A stretch of DNA of 64,000 nt from Cinnamomum chago. Taxonomy: Eukaryota; Streptophyta; Magnoliopsida; Laurales; Lauraceae. The position numbers and the translations under genes were made by a program. Location of the stretch: positions 106,897,001-106,961,000 of the forward strand of contig CP142452.1 in assembly GCA_038049695.1 (NCBI GenBank), in the 5' to 3' direction. The notes under the pieces are model-generated. The model made no database searches. It saw only the letters and a program-made list of their open reading frames with translations, and was not told where the DNA came from. Positions 46,370 to 57,627 of this stretch are shown in pieces; position 1 is the stretch's first letter; each line of letters begins with the position of its first letter.

Positions 46370-47967
46370 TATATATATTAAAGCAATATAAAACGAGGAT
46401 GTAGAGGGCGCCACATCAACAGGTAAGAGCTCTCCTTTTAGAGAAACACATAAGAAAAAAAAATGCATGCTTTGAGGAACGATCCCTCCTTAATACATGA
46501 GAATACTTGTACCTGAATTTTAAATTTCCCAAACTTTCTCTGTAAGGCCTATAAAAGCTCTTTGATTTCCTAAAATCTCTTCTTCATGCTACGAAATATT
46601 ATCATCCAAATAGAGAGCAAAAACAGAATTTGCGATTTAGATATATAGATGGTCTTATAGTGATCCCATCCATCCATATAAAAAACACAAGGCAATTTGG
46701 ACCATCCCAATTGCTACATGGGTGTGCCTAATTATGCACGTGGGTCATTAATGCATGCACCCATCTTGATTTTATCTTCTATTGGTTGTTAATGTACAAG
46801 ATATCATCCATCCGATTCATTCCACTTTTGATGATGTGGCCCATGATCTTGATGGTCCTCATCATGTGTTAGGTAGAAAATAAATAGGAATACTTTGAAC
46901 TTGCTCACTAATTGAAAAATAAATACATGAGACCGGCCTTTAATAATTGTTGTCGATGAGGCCACCTTTAAACACAACATGATGCACCTTAATGAATTAG
47001 GATAAGAGGTCCACTTTTAAATATTACATCATATGACCCCATTAATGCTCCTTGGAACACCACATCAACAAGGGCTTATTGTCCAAATGTCCAATTGGAC
47101 ACTCCTTTAGAAATTTGGATATGGGGCCTACCTTGAGATGTTACATCATCTGACCCCACTAAAGATCCTCGAAATGCTACATCAGTAAGGTCCAACAGTC
47201 CAATTGGACACACCTTGAAGAAATTAGGATATGAGGCCCATTGTTAGATGTTACATCATGTGACCCCACCAAGTTATTTTTTCTTTTTTGTTAAAGTTAT
47301 ATATATATATATATAACATATACAAATTACTTATATATTTCTGTAAAAGCAATTCCTTTTCAATAATATCTCATAAAAGAATCACATATTTCATTGTATT
47401 TTTTTAGCCCTGGCACCATACCTCTCCATTTAATTATGTAAGCTTACGTTTGTGGGGCCCACCCTTGGTCCATCCAAATGGGCAGAACACACGATCCTCA
47501 TAAATTGCACATGTCTGGATTTATTGGACCGTTGGATTCACTGTGTACCAATCTGAATGGACTGTTAAACACCCCATGTATGTCCCCAAGTGAGCTCCAT
47601 CACACACTTGAGCTTACTTCATCTTAAGCTTTAGCTTAAGAGAGTTGTCCCCATATATATACACACATTCATACTTGTGTAATTGTCAATGTCTTTCAAT
47701 TCAAGGGGTCGTCATGTTATATAAGTTGGGAGGTGCTTTTGTGAGAGACACTCTCACCTTATTATGAGAGATAAAGGTGTGGGCCCTCACATATAAGTTT
47801 ACTTTATTTTATATTTATTTTCATTACATGTTAAAAGATTCTAATATTCAAAGATAATAAATTTATTTATTTTAGATTTTTTTTATCTTAATAATATTTT
47901 AAAATAATTCTTAAATTTTGATGTATTTTTATTTTTGGGTGGGCTTAGCAGGGCGTTTATTGCTAGT
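46370..47967 (+). mobile_element. Non-autonomous Helitron-like element
   Basis: Two similar 3' ends occur: '...ggcttagcacggcctgtgtta CTAGT' (ending 46369) and '...gggcttagcagggcgtttattg CTAGT' (ending 47967). Each has a short GC hairpin arm before CTAGT, as at Helitron 3' termini. The sequence between, starting 'tatatattaaagcaatat', would be the second element; the first abuts it on the left. No Rep/helicase is present. The 5' end lacks a clear TC, so the class is tentative. Confidence 0.5.
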
Positions 47968-48048
47968 CATTATATAGGATGTTAAGGGCGAATAAACACC
48001 TTGGGTTTTAGAAAAGACGCACCCCAGCCTGCATATAGGAAAGGCGCT
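47967..48048 (+). repeat. 83-bp direct repeat flanking the Helitron-like DNA (copy 2)
   Basis: Second copy of 46036-46118 at about 90% identity by eye. It begins exactly at the CTAGT boundary. Confidence 0.75.
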
Positions 48049-48405
48049 CCACCATACTGTGGAGCTGCATTTACCATTTCGAGGCCATTGGGCACACGCT
48101 TATCCTCTGCATGTATTAAATAGTTTGAAATTAAGAAGATATGATAGGCTGATCCCTATCCAGCCGTGAGAGCTCTATCCTAATGGTAAAATACATGTTC
48201 CTCATCGATATTGTTTTTCAAATGCCAGCTTTTGAAATTTTCCCTTTTCAATTGGTAATTCACTGGTGGCGCGGTGCTGAGCATCTCTTTCCCACATAAA
48301 CAACTAGGGGTTAATTTTGATGGCAGCGCTAATAATAAATTTAACTTATCCATTATCCGTGCCTAAATAATTAATATTTCTTTTTAATTAATTTGTGCAA
48401 ATCAG

Positions 48406-50527
48406 TGGAAGCAATGTTTGACATCAGAGCGACTTACAAAGTGGAGGGAAACTGGATGGGTGATCCCTGTGTTCCCAAAATTTACTCGTGGAATGGCTTG
48501 ACATGCAAATACACAGATGCCCCTACAATCGTATCCTTGTGAGTTCTCCCTGCATGGAAATAGCTAATGCAAAGACAATGCTTGTTAATAATAATGTTCA
48601 TCTTCCTTGATGCAAAAGTCACATCTTTGCTCTACAGGAACCTTTCTTCTACTAGACTGAAGGGAGAAATAGCTGCTTCTCTTGTAAATCGCACATCCAT
48701 CCAGTCCTTGTAAGTTTTCTGGTAAATCTGTTTATTTAAGCATCCGCCATCCATTTGGGGACCTCAGATGGAGTAGGATCATGAACGATCAAATCAGTGC
48801 TCGAAATCTCAATACATTTTTTCTGCTGGGAGTGCTTATTCAACTTCATTTATTGTGTCCCCACATCCTCTCTTCTTACCAAGGCTGACAAATGGGTCGG
48901 GTAGGGCCAGAGGTAAAGCTCACCTTTTGGACCTCCAACCCGTGACTGACCCGCATCTAAAACGGGTTGCAAACCTACAACTTGTACCCATTAAGTCTCG
49001 GGTCAAGCTAACCTGTCTAGCCCGCATTAGACCCGACCTAACCAGTGTACTTTTAATGACAAGGTAAAATTTAATCATGGTATGTGCTGAGACTCGAACC
49101 TGCCACTACACCACATAGCATTTTTTTGTTAGTAGTTATCAGCAAAAGATTAAAATTAGTTGAATAGGAAGGAGAACCTAGCCCACTTTAGAATATTGAC
49201 CTAGAGTTGGGATTTTAGCTACGAGGTATTTATAAAAGTAACTATATTTTTAGAATATTGACCCCTATAAATATTGTTGTTATTATTTTCATAGTTATAC
49301 TTTGTACTTTAAGCATAGGTGATCAAACTTTTGAAATAACTATTTTACATAATTTCATATATAGTCATTAATTTTCTATGATAACCATTTCACAATAAAA
49401 CTAAACCCAAATGAATATATAATATATGGAATTGATCAACAAAAATAATAAGATTTATAATTCATAAGAAAATGACAATATTATTGAAAAAAAGGCAAAC
49501 CCGTGACAACAGTGTGGACCTAAAGAGGAGGCGAGAAACTTTTCATGTAATTGATATGCTACCATGCACACTTACTAAGGAAGAAAGGGTGGAGTTTGAT
49601 TTTTTTTTTTTTTTGTATGACTTTAGCTTTTATAAATCATTAGTCTTCAATTTTCATGTGCTTGTGTTTTTTTTTTTTTTCAATTATTTGGTATTAGGTA
49701 TTGAATTTTTATAGACTTCTTTTTTTTTTTCCTTCTCTCAGACTATAACCTTTTGCATTTAATTTTAATGAAATAGATCATAATTTTTTTTAAAAATTTT
49801 AATATTATAATATATTGGCACGGGCATATTTTTCTAGTTTGTATCTGATGGCCACTAGGCCCTTCGACTATAATGGATCCAGGTTTTATTTTGTGCAAGT
49901 CCAATATTCTCTCACTTTCTTAAAAAGAGCACAGATTGCGTATATATTTTGGGCCAATTGACCCCATAAGATATAAGGAGGGTTTCATTGATTAGCCATC
50001 TAGCAAGATCAGACCAATTAGGACGTTCTTAGCCATCCAAATCTGAAGCCCTCAGATGGAGTTCTAGTAGATAAAGAAAGGGTTCCTGTAATAATAATAC
50101 TTCATTTGATATGGATTTGGATCCGATCCCATAAATGACCTAGCAGTCAAGCCTTTTCTACATGGCTAATCCACAAACACTCTTTTTCTTTGATGAGGGG
50201 CTCACAGATACGACTCATGTAATTTTATGGGAAGCGCTGGACTACTAATCATATAGTGACCAATCTTGCAACTCTTTCCTTTCAGGGATTTGTCATGGAA
50301 TAACTTGACTGGGCCGGTACCTAATTTTCTAGGAGACTTGCCATTTCTGTCATCGTTGTAAGTTGAAGAGCACTTGATGATGATTTTTAAATTTTAAGCA
50401 CCTGTATTCAATAGTATCTGTAGTTTGAAGCCTGCAAACATTTCAGGAATTTAAGTGGCAACCAACTCAGTGGATCTGTCCCTTCCAATTTGCTAGAAAA
50501 ATCCAAGAAAGGATCACTCAAGTTGAG
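48406..50527 (+). other. Copy B exons 4-7: hinge and leucine-rich repeats
   Basis: Exon 4 (48406-48538) encodes 'WMGDPCVPKIYSWNGLTC', the conserved W..GDPC..W.GL.C hinge. Exons 5 (48638-48709) and 6 (50286-50357) are exactly 72 bases, one LRR each. Exon 7 (50447-50527) is a capping repeat. All join after the second base of a Leu codon, as expected for LRR exons. No stop is seen. The 1.58-kb intron 5 holds a GC-rich patch (48890-49040) and a Helitron-like 3' end near 49838. Confidence 0.85.
49800..49838 (+). mobile_element. Helitron-like 3' terminus in intron 5
   Basis: An AT-rich stretch leads into 'ggcacgggcatatttttCTAGT' (CTAGT at 49834-49838), resembling the two CTAGT ends at 46369 and 47967. 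The 5' end was not found. Confidence 0.35.
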
Positions 50528-50768
50528 GTATGACCTCACCACAAACAACCGAGGACTTCAATTTCAACCAAGCTTTATTTCAATTTGTGACTATCACAAT
50601 GAGAAGCATGGTTTCGAAAAACCATTGATGCAATGAGAACAGTGACACAAGTTCAAAGACTAAATTATAGACAAATGCCAAAATGAAACTTTGCTTGCCT
50701 GCTACTTGATTTTATTTCCTGCTCAAATTGAGGTATGATTGCTAAGATGTTTGATCTTTTAATGACAG

Positions 50769-51116
50769 TGTCGATAACAACCCAGATCTTTGTGTCTTTG
50801 ATTCATGCGGCAGAGATTCTAACAAACAAAAGATTATTATTCTCATTGTGGCACCAGTTGCTTCTATAGTGATCTTATCACTACACCAAAAATCGGAAAT
50901 TGGAACGGAAAAGCGTTCCTAATCCGTTAAAGTGTTCCAATTTCCGTTCCAATTTGGTACCAACCGTTCCTAATCCAAATTGGAACGGAAATTGGAACAC
51001 TTTAACGGATTAGGAACGGAAGGATTATGAACGCTTTTCCGTTCCAATTTTCGATTTTTTGTGTAGTGTATTGATCTTGTTGATAATCTTACAGAGATTC
51101 AAATGGAGAAAACAAG
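50769..51116 (+). pseudogene. Copy B exon 8: transmembrane exon split by a MITE
   Basis: The left part reads 'VDNNPDLCVFDSCG', then 'KQKIIILIVAPVASIVIL'. The right part, after the insertion, continues the hydrophobic stretch ('ILLIILQ') and the basic stop-transfer 'RFKWRKQ'. The 190-bp MITE at 50879-51068 plus its TAT duplication adds 193 bases, which is not a multiple of three. It also brings stop codons. Confidence 0.9.
50879..51068. mobile_element. CACTA-type hairpin MITE inside an exon
   Basis: A 190-bp element begins CACTACACCAAAAATCGG and ends with the inverted form, with TAT on both sides (50876-50878, 51069-51071). It is the same family as 7389-7593 and lacks 15 bp in the left arm. 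It lies in the transmembrane exon of receptor-kinase copy B. Neither splice sites nor an open frame obviously rescue the exon. Confidence 0.88.
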
Positions 51117-51198
51117 GTAAGCATTCCATTGCATGAAGACCTTCTAACCTTTCTACAGATAAATACCAGCTGTGCATGCAACTAAGCACAAGAGGCTG

Positions 51199-53476
51199 TG
51201 TCACGACCCGGACCCGAGATCAGAGTCATTAGGGTTAACCCCCGGGTCGCGATGCTCATACTTACTCCCGCAAATCCCAAATTAACTGAAGTTAAAACGA
51301 AGTCCACAAGGGATCTTGCATGTACCTGTCAATGTACAGTTGTGCGGAATATGCAAAATATACATTGACAATTATTTAAACAAAATGAATCAAACTCTTT
51401 ACTTTAAAATGTAAAGGTCACTTTACATCGTTTCATTTCTCCTACTATCAACCACTGCATATTCAAAATACAATGCAGGGGACATTACTTACAATACCAA
51501 AATGAATGTATAAAACAATCTATAACAAGTTTCCAAAAGATTCAAATGTATTCGCTCTCAAATCACGTCCATTCGATTAGACCTCCTGGAGGTATCGAAT
51601 GGGCCTTCTCCGCTGGCGGGACGGTCTCGGAGGGACCGGCACGGGCAACTGACCCTGTAACATCATCAGTAATACCATGAACACGACAGTTCAACAAAGT
51701 ATACATACATTTATAGTATGTTTGACAATTCCTGACAATTCATCGATTTTCCAGTTCTAGACAATCAATATACAATCCTTGTGCAATTACAAACACAAGT
51801 AATAATGACAATAACATTGGCAACTACACTAGTATTGGTTCCAACTCCATTCAGTTCTTCCAAAAGGAAGCATTTCATACTCATTCATTCATTATGTTCA
51901 ATATTTATTAATGGCTTATCAATATATGACTTTTCAGTCAATGACGTTTCGGTCCAATAAGGTAAGATCTCTCAATGTCTTGATCAGAGATCACTGGTGT
52001 CTCACGGAGCTCCGGAACGCTCCCAATTCCATCTACTACAGTAGAATTATTCAATTCATTGTTACTTTTCGTAACTGTGCATTTCTTAATTCATTCTGTT
52101 CAATTCAATAACAAGTTGAGGAAACCACTATGTAGTGCCAGACCCGTTAACAATTCATATTAATCTCATTCTAATTCTAAACCAATCTTCTAACCAACCA
52201 TTGAGTATAATTTTGGTTATCAATGCAAGTATTACTATAGATGACATTACTTAGTTGATTATGCATTAAGATAACCCTAATTAACACTTAGGGAGGTTTA
52301 AATGTGGTTAACATTAATCTCTAAGCTTAAACTTTTAATCCCGGAAAATCGGACGTTAATCTACCCTGTTCCAGCATTTTTTCAGTGGGCCAGGTTGACC
52401 TGGGCCTTGCCAGGTCGACCTGCAGTTGTAACCTAAAAAAAAGGATGAACAGTAATTTTGGTCTGGTTCCAGAGGAACCCGACCCAGTGTGCCCGGTCGA
52501 CCGGGCCCAGATGGCCGGTCGACCGGCCACACTGCAGAAACAGAACAGACGTTCTGTACCTGCAGTGCAGGGAAGACTTTCATCCCTTTCTTTTTATTCT
52601 TTCTTTCTTGTATCTGATGAACCTAATAGACAATTAATTGATGGAATAACAAAAGCAATTCAAGATTAATAAGCCACCTAATTTAACCATACTTATCTTA
52701 ATTTCTTACATTTTATACATAACCTAATTATGATCTCAAAATCCATGAACCACCCTAACAGCTGATTCATCATTTCTTTCCATCAAAATCCATGAAAACA
52801 CTTTAACAAGTATAAACACATGTATAAACTTGCCTTGTTTGAAGTGTATTCTTTGGTTAACTTGGCTTTGAGAGGGAATTCCTCAAATGGAAGCTTGATT
52901 TCCAACAAGATGGTGAAGAAGAGGAAGATGATGGATGCTCCTTCACTCTAATCACCTCACTTCACTCTCAAGGAAGAAGAAACGGAAGGAAGAAAATAGA
53001 AAAGCATGAAAACAAGAGTTGCCTAGGGTTTGAATCAAGAGGAATGAGATGAACGAAGGCATTTAGGTTATATAAGCTTAATTTTTGCATTAAGCCCCCC
53101 TTAATCTCTCTTAATTACAATTCAAATCACTTAAAGGTCCATTTACTCCGATATTCATCGAATAACTTCAAGCCTTTTATGAAAATCATCGTACTCGTCG
53201 AGATACGCATGCGGGTATCAAGAGTTTCCGTGTTCGACAAAATACGCAAAGATCCATATTTATACACAAGTCCTTAGTTTGGCTTGTTTGAACTCAATTT
53301 CTATTCAATTCCTTTTTCTAATCTTAGTTACTATTCCATTAAGCCTAACTCATTCATTTAGGCTAATTCAAGTTCATTTGGTGATACATCACCATTAGTC
53401 TACTCAAATATGCTTAATTCGTCTTAAACTTGATTAATCAGAGTTAATCGAGATTAACTCGGGACGGAGCCTAACA
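51199..53476. mobile_element. Solo LTR, 2.28 kb, second copy
   Basis: TGTCACGACCCGGACCC to CGGAGCCTAACA, flanked by perfect 5-bp GGCTG repeats (51194-51198, 53477-53481). Colinear with 11703-14046 except for the central block. Here 52385-52520 is rich in GGTCGACC/GTCGACCGG motifs instead of GGCTAGCC motifs. It lies in intron 8 of receptor-kinase copy B, with no internal retrotransposon sequence. Confidence 0.9.
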
Positions 53477-53481
53477 GGCTG

Positions 53482-54549
53482 TTTTGTTGGTGAATCAAGG
53501 TCTTCAATCAGGGAGCAAAATCATGGACAGAACCCACCTTAATTGGCCTATCCTAGGCGTAAATGAACTGGGAGGAACTATGTCAATGGTCTACATTCAA
53601 AAGACAACCCATGTAGTTTTCTTAATATCCACTATCCATGGCCTAAATGTTGCTGCTATGGATTCAGCGAATGTACAGGCTGTAGACAATCATACAGGTC
53701 CCAATGCATTGGCTGCAGATTTGATTTAAAGTACATGGCTTCATCCAAATATCCCTCTCTCCTCCCTTTCTTCAACCCAAACCATCCGAGTTGCTATAAT
53801 TAGACATGCCACTCGCATGAGGAAGCTCTAAGACATCTTAATATTCTCATCTTCAGAGTTAAAAAAAAAATGTGAGCTCGCCACCCTTAACCATGGCCAT
53901 TGAAAATTCAATTCATGCCAATATGCTGCCTGATTGACAACTCGAAGTTCAGATCTATGCTGTCATGCCATCTGATTGACTCTCATCGCACCATACATTG
54001 TCAAAATCCTGATCCAGCCCATCTATCCTTATATTTCCTTTCATGTCATTTTATATACACCCCTGGCACTTTTGCTTCTCTCTTATTTTATTTTTTTAAT
54101 GAATCACAAATTATGGCATATGCTTTTTGTTAGCTTTGTGATCATATTTTATTGGCGATTGTCTAATTCCTTGTTGTAAATTGAAACTGAGCCTCTTACC
54201 AGATTATTTTCTTTTATTATTATTATTACCAGTGCTTGAGGTGTAAAATAAATCGAGAACTCCACTTCACAAATGTTTTTTAATTCATTTAAGTGAATTA
54301 GGCGACTCTGTACCAATTGGTAAAAAGTGTACTCTTCCGATAAAGAAATCACAAGCTAGAGTATTTCCCTTGGGCCTTAATCCCGCATGAGGCAGATCCT
54401 ACACTTGCCGTCTGGTGAGTGGTGGTAACTACATAGAGCCATCTGTAGTGAGACCCATGGGCTAAAGTAATTGATTGTTTAATAAAATGTCGAGTTCATG
54501 TGTTAAGAACAGGACGTTCATCTTACATTTTGTGAACATTTTTATGCAG
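53482..54549. other. Right part of intron 8
   Basis: No gene is seen. 53900-54540 is colinear with 61075-62008 upstream of copy C ('cttttgcttctctcttattt', 'taattcattt.agt.aattaggcg'). This establishes copy C as a duplicate of this part of copy B. Confidence 0.6.
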
Positions 54550-56465
54550 ATCCTGTTGTCAAGGCCAACAAAACGGAAGGTTTGTTTTGCTCTGAGAATC
54601 GACTGTTCACATATGCTGAAGTCATTACATTGACCAACAATTTGGAGAGGGTCATTGGCAAAGGAGGGTTTGGGACCGTTTACTATGGCCAGATGCTTAA
54701 TGGCACTCATTCCACTCAAGTAGCAGTGAAGATGCTCTCTCGACAGCCAGTGAAGTTATCTCACAAGTGTCAAGGCTCTAATGAATTTCAGAACGAGGTT
54801 AGACTGTAGACTAGACCATTGCTATATATACAAATGATGCGATCATTGCACACTTGGGGCCTTTGTTTAATCTTGATAGCCTCTGTTTAATCTTGGCTAT
54901 CAACTATAAGGCTGAGATGAGAAATTCCTAACATGAAATGTCCATGGATGATGGACCCACAACTTGAATAACAATCAATCTTGTTCGATCTAAGATGGAA
55001 TAATCCATCAGTGTTCGTCGCTTGTGAGAGAGTTTGACATGCTATATGGCTGGCAAATGTATTGCAGGTGCAGCTCTTGATAAGAGTTCATCATAGAAAC
55101 TTGGTCTCTTTGATTGGCTATTGTCAAGAAGGTGACAGCACGGCCCTCATCTACGAGTACATGGCCCAAGGAGACTTAGGAAGCCATCTTCTAGGTACCC
55201 ACACCCTTCTGCTCCTTACCCTGACTCCTGCTACTAATGAAGTTAATATATGTAATAATGATCATGATGGAATATTACAGGCACAAGAACAAATTCAAAA
55301 CCTCTAAATTGGGGCCAGCGACTACAGATAGCGTTGGATGTTGCACAAGGTTAGTGCGACTTTTTTTTGTTCCCAGTTTTTAATTGAGCTTTCTTTCATG
55401 CTAATCTATTTGATGGTTGGTTTGGGTTTTGTATGTAGGATTGGAGTATTTGCATACTGGTTGCCAACCTTCCATAATTCACAGAGATGTGAAGACGGCC
55501 AACATCCTATTGAATGAAAGATTTGAGGCCAAGATAGGGGACTTTGGGTTGTCCAAGGTTTTCTTTAACGATGATGAACAAACTCACATTTCAACATTAG
55601 TCAAGGGAACCCGTGGGTACCTTGATCCAGAGTACGTTCTCACTCACTTGCAAATGAATTTGCTTTCGTTTGCCTTTCAAAAGAAACTTTGTTGATCTCT
55701 TTTTAGGCCATGAGTTTGTGCATGGTAGGCCAATCATATTTCATACCATTCATCTCAAAGGACTAACCACAGACAGAACATGACCCCCAAAAACATAAAA
55801 ATCTATTTTGGGGGATTAGATGAATGTAAACTATTTTGTCCTGTTTTTGAGGGATTAGATGACACCACATGAAGATATTTTCGGTTACGGTCAGTGGGAC
55901 CCATGGGATGAACAACATGCATTGTTAAACACTGGGTCTGCCGTGATGTTGAGGACTTTATAATTCCTCCTGTTTTAGAAGATCATCAATTTCAAGGCCT
56001 CTTCCATGTATAATTTGTTCACAATTAAGTAGCTTATGTAAGAATGTTTTTCTCTGTAGGTACTTACATTCAAACCACTTGACTCAGAAAAGCGACGTCT
56101 ATGGCTTTGGAGTTGTCCTGTTAGAGATGATCACAGGCCAGCCCCCAATTATCCGAAGTAAAACAAATCATGAGAAGAAGAACCTAGTCGATTGGGCAAG
56201 GCCTACAATGGCAACAAGAGACATACAAGCTGTTCTGGACCCAAGGTTGGAAGGTGACTGTGATGCTAATTCCCTTTCGAAAGTAGCAGAAATTGCGCTA
56301 GCGTGCACGTCACCAAGATCCATAGAGTGGCCGACCATGACCGACATTGTTGCTGAGTTAAAGGGCTGTCTAGGAACTGAGACGGCTGTTGAAATAAGGC
56401 GCAGCCCGGAGATCGAACAAGTGGGAGTGATGTCCAGCGTTTCTTCCGTACTTTTTCCAAGGTAG
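54550..56465 (+). other. Copy B exons 9-13: complete kinase domain
   Basis: Five exons, all open. Exon 9 has the glycine loop 'GKGGFGTVYYGQ' and the catalytic Lys in 'VAVKML'. Exons 10-11 have '[12 protein letters not shown]' and '[14 protein letters not shown]'. Exon 12 has HRD in '[13 protein letters not shown]' and DFG in 'GDFGLSKVF', ending 'GYLDPE'. Exon 13 has 'QKSDVYGFGVVLLEM', 'DPRLEGD' and 'RSIEWPTM'. The last donor is best read as CCAGA|GTACGT, which keeps phase. The stop is at 56463-56465. If transcribed from an internal start it could give a soluble kinase, but nothing shows that it is. Confidence 0.88.
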
Positions 56466-57328
56466 TGGGACTTGGCATCACATGCAGTTCCAGTTCCAGG
56501 TGAAGAAATGAATTTCAAATGCTCCATTTTTAAAGTTAAATAGTCATATCTCATACCCATAAGAATAATATATATATATTGTGATACTGTGTGGTGACTT
56601 GTCACATTTGGTTGTTTATGAATACCCGAAGTAGTTTCTGAACAATGATGACTTGTTCTTTAGATTTGTGGTATTATCAGTGTATTTGCATTTGCTTAAT
56701 TGATAGTGTGACATTCTCAAAACCCAAATCAATTCCAGTACCAGGCACAAAGATTTATCACATAAATGAAGAGAATTTTAACTTTAATAGATCAGAAAGA
56801 CACTTTAAAGAAATCACCGTGGATTCAGCCACGAATGGGAATTTTTTAAGTGGGATTTCTTCATTTTAAACAAACTCTAACACTTCATATCTATAACTGT
56901 TGTTGTTACCACTGATTGAATGGTTCAGATAGAGAAATGCTGCTCAAAGACTCAATTTCAACCGTTGGAGCAGATTCAAACATGTTTTCGACTGTCAAAT
57001 TCAAAACCCTAGAACGAAGAGGGATTTTAAGAATTCAGGTGGCAATTTATAATAGGGGAAATGAAAATAAGATGAAAATCGTAGTATAAAATACCTAAAA
57101 ACAAAGATCGAGAGCGAAGCAATTCCAGCCCTAGATGCAGTTCCTTTCCACTTGGCTCCTTCTCAAACCAATCATGTTTCGCTTGTTCCTCTGTCGGTGC
57201 ATACTCGACAGTAGAAAATGCTTGAATTTTTTAACCTAATATTCTAATCAAAGTGTATGAAACATGATCAGTCATATGATATTGATGGACCCAAAACATA
57301 TTACAGTAAATTTCTTTCATACCGATAA
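56466..57328. other. 3' flank of copy B
   Basis: Probably includes the 3' UTR. It is colinear with 1959-2800 behind copy A ('ttggtgacttgtcacatttggt'-type blocks, (TA)n at 56570-56580). No gene is seen. Confidence 0.55.
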
Positions 57329-57627
57329 GGGGCCGTTTGGTAATTTTATTAATACAGTAAAGTGAAGTCAAGCTAAGTTAAATATCCCATCAAAATCACT
57401 TTTTACCAAAACTCCCTCCATCATTTTCAAAAAAAGTCAAAAAGCAACTACATTTACTCACTAAAAGACAAAAAAAAATCTATTTCTCCATACAAAAAGT
57501 CAAAAATATTATATTCCAAACAACTAAAAACAAAATACCATCATAACTCACTTATATTTTATTCATTCTTTTCATTTCACTCCACTTCACTCCACTTTAT
57601 TTTAAAAATAAATTACCAAACGGGCCC
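57329..57627. mobile_element. Tourist-like MITE (family member 3)
   Basis: A 299-bp element with terminal inverted repeats GGGGCCGTTTGGTAATTT / AAATTACCAAACGGGCCC. It is flanked by TAA on both sides (57326-57328, 57628-57630), as in PIF/Harbinger-derived MITEs. The paralogous site near 2795-2805 is empty. Related copies lie at about 10615 and 32610. Confidence 0.85.

Larger units (their letters stand above)
33793..56465 (+). pseudogene. Malectin-like LRR receptor kinase copy B, 13 exons, disrupted
   Basis: Exons: 33793-33862, 41770-42337, 45005-45480, 48406-48538, 48638-48709, 50286-50357, 50447-50527, 50769-51116 (with insert), 54550-54797, 55068-55194, 55281-55349, 55439-55631 and 56060-56465. 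Phases join throughout. The product would be a signal peptide, malectin-like ectodomain, three 72-81-base LRR exons, a transmembrane segment and a Ser/Thr kinase. This is the architecture of the LRR-I receptor kinases, which act at the plasma membrane. Lesions: TAA at 42192-42194, TAG at 42249-42251, and a 190-bp MITE plus 3-bp duplication in exon 8 that shifts the frame. Intron 1 (7.9 kb) hosts a copia element and a Cassandra-like TRIM; intron 8 (3.4 kb) hosts a solo LTR. The kinase half is still clean. Confidence 0.9.

Noticed and set aside
48855-49067. 70-codon frame in intron 5
   Set aside because: GC-rich patch without domain or splice support; probably transposon-derived.
55617-55695. 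Kinase exon 12 extended past GYLDPE through '[13 protein letters not shown]'
   Set aside because: Reading on stops shortly after. Splicing at CCAGA|GTACGT to 56060 restores the conserved 'E-Y...QKSDVY' in phase.
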